Below are positions 1 through 5,270 of a DNA stretch of 6,099 bases, piece by piece. How positions within the stretch are numbered: the first letter of the stretch is position 1; each line of letters opens with the position of its first letter. The notes below the pieces were generated by a model, which worked only from the letters and a program-made list of their open reading frames with translations, had not been told where the DNA came from and searched no databases. Source of the stretch: an uncultured Eggerthellaceae bacterium (GTDB lineage Bacteria; Actinomycetota; Coriobacteriia; Coriobacteriales; Eggerthellaceae); assembly GCA_934631995.1 (NCBI GenBank), contig CAKTYF010000119.1, forward strand, positions 1 to 6,099, in the 5' to 3' direction. Made by a program: the position numbers and the translations under genes.

Positions 1-205
1 ACAGGCGCGCAACGTGCTGGTCTACCGGCTCCTCTGTGAAAACAGCGTTGATAGTCATATGATGAATCGTCTCTATGCCAAGCAATCAGAGTTTGACTTT
101 TACGCCGATAAGTCAAAGAGCGGAGAAGCCAGCCTTGCTTTGAGCGAATCGGGAATCCAGGAGATAATTGCACTAGAGACCAAAAGGCTTGGGCTTGAGG
201 ATTGA
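1..205 (+). CDS. SNF2-family DEAD/DEAH-box helicase, C-terminal fragment
   Basis: This is the tail of a gene that begins before the window. It reads in frame from base 2 to a TGA at 203-205, giving 67 residues beginning QARNVLVYRLLCENSVDSHM. This matches the end of the second helicase lobe of SNF2/Rad54-type ATPases, where the 'Q.R.V.VYRL...TVDE.M' segment follows the last helicase motif and is succeeded by a helix like MNRLYAKQSEFDFYADKS. The family translocates on double-stranded DNA using ATP and remodels protein-DNA complexes; many bacterial copies lie in defence or mobile loci. The catalytic motifs lie upstream and cannot be inspected, so the subfamily is unknown. A GTG at 14 is an internal codon and not a likely start. 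The family call is from pattern recognition of a short region; the C-terminus looks intact. Confidence 0.72.
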   Translation, partial: QARNVLVYRLLCENSVDSHMMNRLYAKQSEFDFYADKSKSGEASLALSESGIQEIIALETKRLGLED

Positions 206-212
206 TTCTTGC

Positions 213-229
213 TACGGGTTCTGCCCGTA
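213..229 (+). terminator. Weak hairpin just after helicase stop
   Basis: TACGGG (213-218) pairs perfectly with CCCGTA (224-229) around a 5-nt loop, 7 bases after the helicase stop codon. The sequence after the stem is A-rich (AAAAACATTT), not a U-tract, so an intrinsic terminator is doubtful. Position suggests a 3'-end stabilising hairpin or a weak terminator. Confidence 0.3.
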
Positions 230-315
230 AAAACATTTCGTCTTCAAATAAAGCATCCGGCTGTCTCTGCATATTCTTGTTGGAGTTTGGCTGAGTGATT
301 GGACCCCGAATGGGG

Positions 316-530
316 CATCTTGTCGAAAATCGAAGGTTAATGTGCAAAATATGACGGTTCGGGGTAGGTGCGTTGGGTATCATGCTTGTTTTCTCAACCA
401 GCTGAATCACGCGACCTGGTGTTTTGCGGAGATTGATACAACAGAAGGCAGCTCAAGCTCCTGTCCGCACCCCCTAACCTACCCCGAACCGTCATATTTT
501 GCGCATTGGGCCTTATTTTTCGACAAGATG
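316..530. repeat. Imperfect 54-nt inverted repeat, MITE-like element
   Basis: The left arm (316-369) and the reverse complement of the right arm (477-530) share CATCTTGTCGAAAA at the outer end. At the inner end they share a 26-nt identical block covering 344-369 and 477-502 (it begins GCAAAATATGACGG and ends GGGGTAGGT). A divergent patch of about 15 nt containing a one-base indel lies between. The arms flank a 107-nt core with no open frame of note. Weaker similarity (an ACCCC block at 303-307 matching 539-543) may extend the arms outward. Whole size is about 215 bp. This architecture fits a non-autonomous miniature inverted-repeat transposable element, or two copies of a short dispersed repeat in opposite orientation. 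No clear target-site duplication was found. Transcription through it would form a very stable stem, so it could also act as a transcript 3' end between the convergent genes. Confidence 0.65.
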
Positions 531-678
531 GTTTCTCAGGGGTGGGCAAGGGTTTTTTTGATCACGGTTTACGCGTGCTGACTGCTTATGTTGCTGGGGT
601 GTTTTCTGTTGAATGCTGTTTTTAGAAGTTAATTCTTTGCGACGAAAATAAATAATGCCTTCTAGCTGGACACAAGGA

Positions 679-714
679 AACGCCCCTGTTTCTCAGGCGA
701 GAAACAGGGGCGTT
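679..714 (-). terminator. Strong hairpin, likely symporter terminator (possibly bidirectional)
   Basis: AACGCCCCTGTTTCT (679-693) pairs perfectly with 700-714, and C694-G699 adds a sixteenth pair, leaving a 4-nt loop. It lies about 65 bp beyond the symporter stop on the minus strand, where the stem is followed by TTTCCTTGTG, a short imperfect U-tract. On the plus strand it is followed by ACAGTTTTGTG. It is probably the terminator of the symporter and may also stop plus-strand transcription arriving from the helicase side. Confidence 0.65.
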
Positions 715-778
715 ACAGTTTTGTGGATTGAAGACGCGCGGTTAGTAGGTGTCTTCTTGAAAGACGCAGCTCAGAAGC

Positions 779-2035
779 TTATGCGGCGTTCTTTTCGGCT
801 AGCTTAGCTTCGCGCTTTTCCTCGCTGTGGGAAACGATAAGCGCGCAGGAAGCGTCGCCTGTGATGTTGACCACGGTGCGGCCCATGTCGAAGATGCGGT
901 CAACGCCAGCAACCAGGGCAATGCCTTCGACCGGCAGGCCAACCGAAGCAAGCACCATGGTGAGCATAACCATGCCAGCACCCGGAACGCCCGCGGTGCC
1001 AATAGAGGCAAGCGTTGCGGTCAAAACGATGGTGGCCATCTGGCCCAAAGAAAGGTCAATGCCAAAGCACGATGCAATGAAAATCGCGCAAACGCCCTGG
1101 TAAATTGCGGTGCCGTCCATGTTGATGGTGGCGCCCAGCGGCAAAACGAAGGAGGTCACTTCGTCCTTTGCGCCCATTTTCTTGCAGCCTTCCATGTTGA
1201 TGGGCAGGGTGCCTACGCTCGATGCGCTGGAAAACGCGAAGATCATGGCGGGCATCTGGCCCTTGAAGAACTTCAGGGGGCTCATGCCGCCCATGGTGCG
1301 CACGGTGGTGGAGTACACCAGGAACATATGAACCAGGTAGCATACGTATGCGCACAGAAGAACCATGGCAAGAGAGCCCAGAACCTTGGAGCCGTTGTTG
1401 GCGATAACGGGAACAAGCAGACAGAACACGCCAATAGGAGAAAGCTTCAGAATCATGTCCATGCACTTCATGGAAACGACATTCATGGACTCTACCAGTT
1501 CACGTACGGGATTGGCGGCTTTACCAGCAAGCAGAATAGCGAAGCCGAACAGCAGCGACAGCACGATGATCTGCAGCATGGTGCTTTGATACATGGGCGC
1601 AATGATGTTGGACGGGAAGATGTTCACTATGGTGTCCATAAGGGAAACGGGATCTTTCGCGTCGTAGGCAAGGTCGCTGGTTTCCAGAACGGGGAAAAGT
1701 CCCTTGAACAGAAGGCCGCCCAGAATGCCAATAATAATGGCGCAAGCCGTAGTGCACAGGTAGTAGACGACGGTTTTCAAACCAATCGAGCCAATCTTGC
1801 GAATGTCGCTCATGGAAATAATGCCGCTGATCATAGAGAAGATGACTACGGGCACAACAATGAACTTCAGCAAGTTCAGGAAGATGGTACCGAAGGGCTT
1901 GATGTACGAATCGGTGAAAGCGGCATACTGCTGCAAAAGCAGGCCGAAAATAATGGCAAGCACCAGGGCAATGCCAATTTGTGCCGCCAAAGAGAGTTTC
2001 TTCTTCGGCGCCTTGGTGGCTTCTTCTTGTGACAT
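779..2035 (-). CDS. Dicarboxylate/amino acid:cation symporter (DAACS/SLC1 family)
   Basis: A complete 418-aa membrane protein of the GltP/GltT/DctA family, which imports acidic amino acids or C4-dicarboxylates coupled to Na+ or H+. Hydrophobic segments run through the whole chain after a short charged N-terminus (KAPKKK). The transport core is intact: serine-rich HP1 tip SSASSVGTLP at residues 269-278, NMDGT at 305-309 (cation site, TM7), AGVPGAG at 348-354 (HP2), and TM8 motif DMGRTVVNITGD at 383-394. By analogy with GltPh, D383, R386, T387, N390 and D394 align with the substrate-binding D394/R397/T398/N401/D405. The arginine points to an acidic substrate such as glutamate or aspartate rather than a neutral amino acid. 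Length is typical of bacterial members. The ATG start is supported by AGAAAGGA just upstream. It is monocistronic here and divergent from the pilus operon. Confidence 0.95.
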   Translation of the reverse strand: MSQEEATKAPKKKLSLAAQIGIALVLAIIFGLLLQQYAAFTDSYIKPFGTIFLNLLKFIVVPVVIFSMISGIISMSDIRKIGSIGLKTVVYYLCTTACAIIIGILGGLLFKGLFPVLETSDLAYDAKDPVSLMDTIVNIFPSNIIAPMYQSTMLQIIVLSLLFGFAILLAGKAANPVRELVESMNVVSMKCMDMILKLSPIGVFCLLVPVIANNGSKVLGSLAMVLLCAYVCYLVHMFLVYSTTVRTMGGMSPLKFFKGQMPAMIFAFSSASSVGTLPINMEGCKKMGAKDEVTSFVLPLGATINMDGTAIYQGVCAIFIASCFGIDLSLGQMATIVLTATLASIGTAGVPGAGMVMLTMVLASVGLPVEGIALVAGVDRIFDMGRTVVNITGDASCALIVSHSEEKREAKLAEKNAA

Positions 2036-2040
2036 GGACG

Positions 2041-2048
2041 TCCTTTCT
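2041..2048 (-). promoter_or_regulatory. Ribosome binding site of the symporter
   Basis: On the minus strand this reads AGAAAGGA, ending 5 nt before the ATG at 2035-2033. It fixes the start codon of the symporter. Confidence 0.75.
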
Positions 2049-2072
2049 AAAAAGTTAATTCAGCAACGCAAT

Positions 2073-2078
2073 ATTATA
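2073..2078 (-). promoter_or_regulatory. Putative -10 box of the symporter promoter
   Basis: The minus strand reads TATAAT, a perfect sigma-70-type -10 hexamer, about 38 nt upstream of the start codon. Transcription would begin near 2066, giving a short leader of about 30 nt. No good -35 box sits 16-18 bp upstream (the sequence there is CTCTCTGC), so the promoter may need an activator. Confidence 0.55.
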
Positions 2079-2145
2079 TCGAATCTTCACAATTGCAGAG
2101 AGCAATGTTACAGGTTGTTGACGTAGTCGGTGGTGTTGGCACGGT

Positions 2146-2166
2146 AACGGCGCTGGATGCGCCGTT
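2146..2166. promoter_or_regulatory. Perfect 8-bp palindromic hairpin
   Basis: AACGGCGC (2146-2153) pairs with GCGCCGTT (2159-2166) around TGGAT. It lies about 70 bp upstream of the symporter -10 box. There is no U-tract on either side, so it is more likely an operator-like palindrome or RNA structure than a terminator. Confidence 0.35.
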
Positions 2167-2281
2167 TGGGCTGCGGCTTGGTGCTGCGCGTTAGGAAGGC
2201 GCCGGAAGCTTGGGAAGGCATCAGCGGGAGGCGAAGAACGCAGCGTTGCGGATTCGTGGGGCGTTAGAGACCCGTGAAGGC

Positions 2282-2297
2282 GTCGGCCGAAGCCGAC
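2282..2297. other. Perfect 6-bp hairpin with CGAA loop
   Basis: GTCGGC (2282-2287) and GCCGAC (2292-2297) are perfect complements around a 4-base loop. It precedes the direct repeats and is followed some 13 nt later by ATTTATTT. It could be a weak plus-strand terminator-like or leader structure; nothing further supports a role. Confidence 0.3.
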
Positions 2298-2327
2298 AGC
2301 CGCGGCGTGGATTTATTTGATGACGGA

Positions 2328-2432
2328 CGCTGTTGTGGCGGCTGAGCGTTGGGGTACCGGAAGTGATGCTATAACGCGGAAGTGCAGGTTTGCCTTCGCC
2401 GTTGCGGTGGCTGAGCGTTGGGGTACCGGAAG
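2328..2432 (+). repeat. Two-copy direct repeat, 36 nt, 69-bp period
   Basis: Copies lie at 2328-2363 and 2397-2432. The last 24 nt of each (2340-2363 and 2409-2432) are identical and contain GAGCGTTGGGGTACCGGAAG; the first 12 nt differ at three positions. Both contain the palindrome GGTACC. The repeats lie about 150-250 bp upstream of the pilus operon. They could be binding sites for a regulator or copies of a dispersed intergenic repeat. Confidence 0.75.
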
Positions 2433-2456
2433 CCTGCGCTTACCGCTTTGTAGGAT

Positions 2457-2540
2457 TTTGATAGCGTTTTCGCGCGATTTGATAGCTTTTTGTAGACGGT
2501 TTGATAGCGTGCAGGGCCGTTTTGATGGCTTTTTGATAGC
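2457..2540 (+). repeat. Five helically phased TTTGATAGC motifs upstream of pilus operon
   Basis: TTTGATAGC occurs at 2457, 2478, 2500 and 2532, with a one-mismatch copy TTTGATGGC at 2521. Start-to-start spacings are 21, 22, 21 and 11 bp, close to two, two, two and one turns of B-DNA, so all copies face the same side of the helix. They end 42 bp before the cpaB start. This arrangement is typical of cooperative binding sites for a regulator. The TTGATA core also resembles a -35 hexamer, so one copy could be part of the operon promoter. Function is inferred. Confidence 0.6.
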
Positions 2541-2556
2541 GCGGCCGTTCATGATG

Positions 2557-2577
2557 CTCCCTGTAGCAAGGGAGGAG
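2557..2577 (+). promoter_or_regulatory. cpaB: cpaB Shine-Dalgarno, partly inside a hairpin
   Basis: GGGAGGAG at 2570-2577 is a strong Shine-Dalgarno, with GGAGG ending 6 nt before the ATG at 2582, and it fixes that start over the later in-frame ATG at 2600. CTCCCT (2557-2562) is perfectly complementary to AGGGAG (2569-2574) with a 6-nt loop, so the messenger could fold to hide most of the Shine-Dalgarno. Confidence 0.6.
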
Positions 2578-2581
2578 TCAT

Positions 2582-3358
2582 ATGCGTATCGATAAAAAAA
2601 TGGCAGTTGGCATAGCGTGTGCCGTTGCTTGTGCGCTCTGCGTTTTCGGGTATACCCAAAGCGTGCGGGGAGAAGCGGATCGCGTTCGGGCGGAAGCGTT
2701 GGCGAAATACGGCGGTGACCAGGTGGAAGTCTGTGTTGCAACGCGCGATATACCTGCGGGTGAAACGCTGAGTGCGTCGTCGATTGAAACGCGTTCGTGG
2801 CTGGTAAGCATGCTGCCTGATCAAGCGGTGACAAACGCAAAACAAGTGCTGGGAAAGCAAGTGACTTCTCCCATTATGGCGGGAGAAGTGGTGTCAAGTA
2901 AACGTTTTGGCGCACTTTCCTCTTCGTTTGACGTTCCATCAGACATGGTTGCAGTAAGCGTTTCCGCAAAAGAGGTTCAAGCGGTTGGCGGTGCTTTGAA
3001 GCCAGGGTCTTCTGTGGACATTTATTCGGCGGGAGCCAGCGGGGTGACCCTTATTGCCCAGGGTGTGAGCGTGCTTGCCACCAGCGCTTTTGATGCAAGC
3101 GGGACGGGATCGGGCGCGGCATTGTCGTGGGTTGCGCTTGCGGTGAAGCCGTCGGCCGTGGCGGAGATCATTGCCGCCGAAGAGCGCACGGAGCTTTATT
3201 TCGTGCTGCCAGGACAAGATGCTTCGGGTGCGGTTGCGAGTTCTGGCGCTGCAGGCACGGCGGGCGGTTCTGCTCGGAGCTCTGAGCCTGTGGGAGAGGA
3301 AGCTGCGAGTGCTCGCGCCGCGGGTGAGAAGAAGGTGGCAAGCGATGGTCACGAATAA
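2582..3358 (+). CDS. cpaB: Flp pilus assembly protein CpaB (RcpC family)
   Basis: A 258-aa protein of the CpaB/RcpC family, a periplasmic or extracytoplasmic component of the tight-adherence (Tad/Flp) pilus machine. Residues 7-23 form an N-terminal membrane anchor or signal after MRIDKK. Residues about 46-109 are an SAF domain, with the family hallmark VATRDIPAGETLSASSIETR followed by a second IMAGEVV half. Residues about 118-210 match the RcpC/CpaB domain (ALKPGSSVDIYSAG at 138-151 and the strand-rich region after it). The last 45 or so residues are an Ala/Gly/Ser-rich, probably disordered tail. It is first in the operon and overlaps the next gene by 14 bp, implying translational coupling. 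Identification rests on motif recognition plus the cpaE-cpaF neighbours. In organisms without an outer membrane the role in pilus assembly is less well defined. Confidence 0.88.
   Translation: MRIDKKMAVGIACAVACALCVFGYTQSVRGEADRVRAEALAKYGGDQVEVCVATRDIPAGETLSASSIETRSWLVSMLPDQAVTNAKQVLGKQVTSPIMAGEVVSSKRFGALSSSFDVPSDMVAVSVSAKEVQAVGGALKPGSSVDIYSAGASGVTLIAQGVSVLATSAFDASGTGSGAALSWVALAVKPSAVAEIIAAEERTELYFVLPGQDASGAVASSGAAGTAGGSARSSEPVGEEAASARAAGEKKVASDGHE
3331..3338 (+). promoter_or_regulatory. cpaE: Ribosome binding site of cpaE, inside cpaB
   Basis: GAAGGTGG at 3331-3338 lies 6 nt before the ATG at 3345. It selects this start for the CpaE-like gene, although its frame stays open further upstream to 3171 inside cpaB. 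Confidence 0.65.
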
Positions 3359-5270
3359 GTGGATTGCGGGTGCGGGGACCACATCGCTGTCGTTGGATAT
3401 GCTTACCGGCGGTGTGCGCGCGGAAGCGTGCGGTAAACCGCAGACGAAGACGCAAGAGGTTTCATCCGTCCAGGTGAAGTGGCAAGAAGAACCACTGGTT
3501 GGGCATCGGGTGGGCTCGAAGGCGGAATTGCATCTGAAATCGCAGGTTGAATCATGTTCCGAAATGCTATTGGAATCGCAGGCGGCGATTTGCAATGGAA
3601 TGCAGGATGAATCGCGGAAGCAGGCGCAGGGAGGTGCGTCGGCGTTCGAAAAGACGCTCGTGTGCGCTGATGCGTTAACGCTGGAAAAGCCGCTTGCGCT
3701 GGGGATATCCGAGTCAAAGCATCTTGATTTGCCGTTTGTGTGCAGGGAAAGCGCGGGTGTTCTTGCGCGCAAGGCATTTGAAGATCCACTTGTCACGGGC
3801 GCGTTCATTTACTCGGTTGATGACATGTCCGTTCTGAATCTAGTGTCGATGCTCAAACGGGATTGTCCGTTTAAGCAGGTGTTTCTTGTGTCCGATAGCA
3901 GCGATTCGTGGTTTTTGCGCCGTGCAGCGCTGACCCTTGTCGATGGCATTGTTCCTTGTGATCGGTTTTATCCTGAGTTGCTTGCCAGGCATATCAAGGC
4001 GCCTGCAGCGGGCGATCCTGCTCCTGCGACGATTGGAACCCCAGCGTCCGCCAATGCTCCTGCGGCGTTGGGTGGGGTGCCTGGGGGGTCTTACGAGGAC
4101 GATGCGACCGACGCTCTGTATTCGGGTGACCGGGCATGTTGCGAAAACGGCGGATCATCTTGTGATGCATCCGCGTACGAGCCGGTTTCATGTGCGGACA
4201 CGGTTCCCCTGGAAGCATATGCGGCGGATATTAGCATGCTCTCTCCGGCTGATGGTTTTCCCGCTAGAGACAAGAACTCCAAGGCAAGCGAAGAAAAGGG
4301 GCTTCGCAATGACGTTTATGCAGGTAATCTCAATATCGGCATTATTGACGCACCCGAATTCGAATGCGGCGAAATTGAAGAAGCTGTTGCAAGCGGATTG
4401 TATGGAAGTCCATCGTCTTTGCAGACGCGGCAGGCCGCTTCTGCGCAAAAGGTGGCGCCTGCTGGGAGCGCGCCAGATGTATCGCACGCGTTCTTCCTTC
4501 CCGTCATTGGAGCAAGCGGCGGCGTGGGAAAGAGCACGATTGCTTTTCTGAGTGCCGTTTGTGCGGCGCGGCTGGGCTGTAAAACGCTTCTGGTTGACCT
4601 TGACTTGCAATTCGGCGATATGGCTCTGTATTCGCAGGTCGAACAGGAAATATCGCTTAATCAGCTTGCGGCGGATCCTTGTCTGGTGGAGCAACTTGAG
4701 CCGGTGCCTGAAGGGTTTTGTCTGGTAGGGTCGTGCACGTTGCCGGAGCAGTCGGACGAGGCGCTGAATGCGCTTGAACAGGTGATTGAATATGCAAGCG
4801 GCCATTTTGATGTGATTGTTTCGAATGGGCCGGCGTTTTGGGACGACAAGCACATGGCGCTTCTTGAGCGTGCGGGAAAGATTCTCTTCGTTTTGGATCA
4901 GCGCATTTCTTCTGCGCGTGCGGCGCAAAAAGCGTTTGACGTTTGCATGCGCTGCGGCTTGGCTGCCTCGCCTTTTCTGTTCCTGCTCAACAAGTGCGGG
5001 CGGCAATCTCAGCTGACTTATATGGATGTAACATGCGCGACACAGGGCGCTCCCTGCAAAGAATTGCCTGATGGGGGTCGTGCTGTAGGGGAATATCTTG
5101 AAGCGCGTCAGGCACTGTGCCTTTTCGATGAGGAAAACGACCTTGCTCTTGAGCTGTCTGACTTAATGACCGAAATCCTGCCAGGATGCAACGTTATGAA
5201 AGGCGTTAAGCAGGGGCGACGTTTCTCGCGATTGCTGTTCGGCAAAAAACACCGGAAGGGGGATAAATAA
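3345..5270 (+). CDS. cpaE: CpaE/TadZ-like pilus localisation ATPase, unusually long
   Basis: A 641-aa protein whose C-terminal part (about 381-615) is a MinD/ParA-type P-loop domain of the CpaE/TadZ family, which places the Tad pilus machine at the cell pole or membrane. Walker A reads GASGGVGKST (389-398) and the A' strand reads TLLVDLDLQFGD (414-425), a CpaE hallmark. Residues about 135-216 resemble an atypical receiver domain (GAFIYSVDD, QVFLVSD, ending DRFYPELLARHI). Oddities: the deviant-Walker signature lysine is Ser391; the expected Asp-x-Pro of the Walker B-like strand reads SNGP (493-496); there is a 130-aa N-terminal extension and a 160-aa Ala/Ser/Gly-rich linker (about 217-380). 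Typical family members are nearer 400 aa. The basic C-terminus (RRFSRLLFGKKHRKGDK) could contact membrane or partner. It overlaps cpaB by 14 bp and cpaF by 1 bp. Confidence 0.87.
   Translation: MVTNKWIAGAGTTSLSLDMLTGGVRAEACGKPQTKTQEVSSVQVKWQEEPLVGHRVGSKAELHLKSQVESCSEMLLESQAAICNGMQDESRKQAQGGASAFEKTLVCADALTLEKPLALGISESKHLDLPFVCRESAGVLARKAFEDPLVTGAFIYSVDDMSVLNLVSMLKRDCPFKQVFLVSDSSDSWFLRRAALTLVDGIVPCDRFYPELLARHIKAPAAGDPAPATIGTPASANAPAALGGVPGGSYEDDATDALYSGDRACCENGGSSCDASAYEPVSCADTVPLEAYAADISMLSPADGFPARDKNSKASEEKGLRNDVYAGNLNIGIIDAPEFECGEIEEAVASGLYGSPSSLQTRQAASAQKVAPAGSAPDVSHAFFLPVIGASGGVGKSTIAFLSAVCAARLGCKTLLVDLDLQFGDMALYSQVEQEISLNQLAADPCLVEQLEPVPEGFCLVGSCTLPEQSDEALNALEQVIEYASGHFDVIVSNGPAFWDDKHMALLERAGKILFVLDQRISSARAAQKAFDVCMRCGLAASPFLFLLNKCGRQSQLTYMDVTCATQGAPCKELPDGGRAVGEYLEARQALCLFDEENDLALELSDLMTEILPGCNVMKGVKQGRRFSRLLFGKKHRKGDK
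5254..5262 (+). promoter_or_regulatory. cpaF: Ribosome binding site of cpaF
   Basis: GGAAGGGGG at 5254-5262 lies 7 nt before the ATG at 5270, whose A is also the last base of the cpaE stop codon (TAATG overlap). This supports coupled translation of the two genes. Confidence 0.7.

Larger units (their letters stand above)
206..778. other. Gene-free intergenic region with inverted repeat and hairpins
   Basis: No convincing protein-coding gene lies between the helicase stop and the symporter stop; the two genes converge here. The region contains a 6-bp-stem hairpin just after the helicase stop (213-229), a large inverted repeat (316-530), a T7 run at 553-559, a strong hairpin (679-714) and a small GTCTT/AAGAC hairpin (751-765) next to the symporter stop. 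The only longer open frame (342-581) runs through the arms of the inverted repeat and has no recognisable protein features. Confidence 0.7.
2036..2581. other. Divergent intergenic region upstream of symporter and pilus operon
   Basis: This 546-bp stretch separates two divergently transcribed units and has no recognisable protein gene. From left to right it holds the symporter leader and -10 box, an 8-bp perfect hairpin (2146-2166), a 6-bp hairpin (2282-2297), a 69-bp-period direct repeat (2328-2432), five phased TTTGATAGC motifs (2457-2540) and a hairpin over the cpaB Shine-Dalgarno (2557-2574). I find no convincing -35/-10 pair for the pilus operon. The concentration of repeats suggests regulatory DNA or an untranslated RNA. 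Confidence 0.6.

Noticed and set aside
342..581. 79-codon open frame between helicase and symporter
   Set aside because: It runs through the loop and right arm of the inverted repeat, lacks a Shine-Dalgarno and shows no family signature.
827..2032. Long open frame antisense to the symporter
   Set aside because: It is the complement of a clearly real membrane transporter; its His/Asn/Gly-rich translation is a codon-bias shadow.
2328..2540. CRISPR array suggested by repeated units
   Set aside because: Only two copies of the longer repeat exist, and the 9-nt motifs with 12-13-nt gaps are far too short for repeats and spacers.
2036..2581. Possible cyclic-di-GMP or other riboswitch upstream of the pilus genes
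   Set aside because: I looked for conserved riboswitch cores and found none that match; the structure present is only small hairpins and repeats.
2317..2595. Open frame of 92 codons overlapping the cpaB start by 14 bp, with internal ERWGTGS repeats
   Set aside because: The repeats are explained by the DNA-level direct repeat. The TTTGATAGC spacings of 22 and 11 bp are not multiples of three, the start has only a poor ribosome site, and the composition is arginine/phenylalanine-rich without a recognisable fold. The phased array and Shine-Dalgarno hairpin suggest regulatory DNA.
3171..3344. Upstream extension of the CpaE frame inside cpaB (58 extra codons)
   Set aside because: The arginine-rich extension is an out-of-frame reading of cpaB; the ATG at 3345 has a well-placed GAAGGTGG.
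2939..3808. 289-codon minus-strand frame across cpaB/cpaE
   Set aside because: Shadow of two genes with clear family motifs on the plus strand; no domain is recognisable in it.
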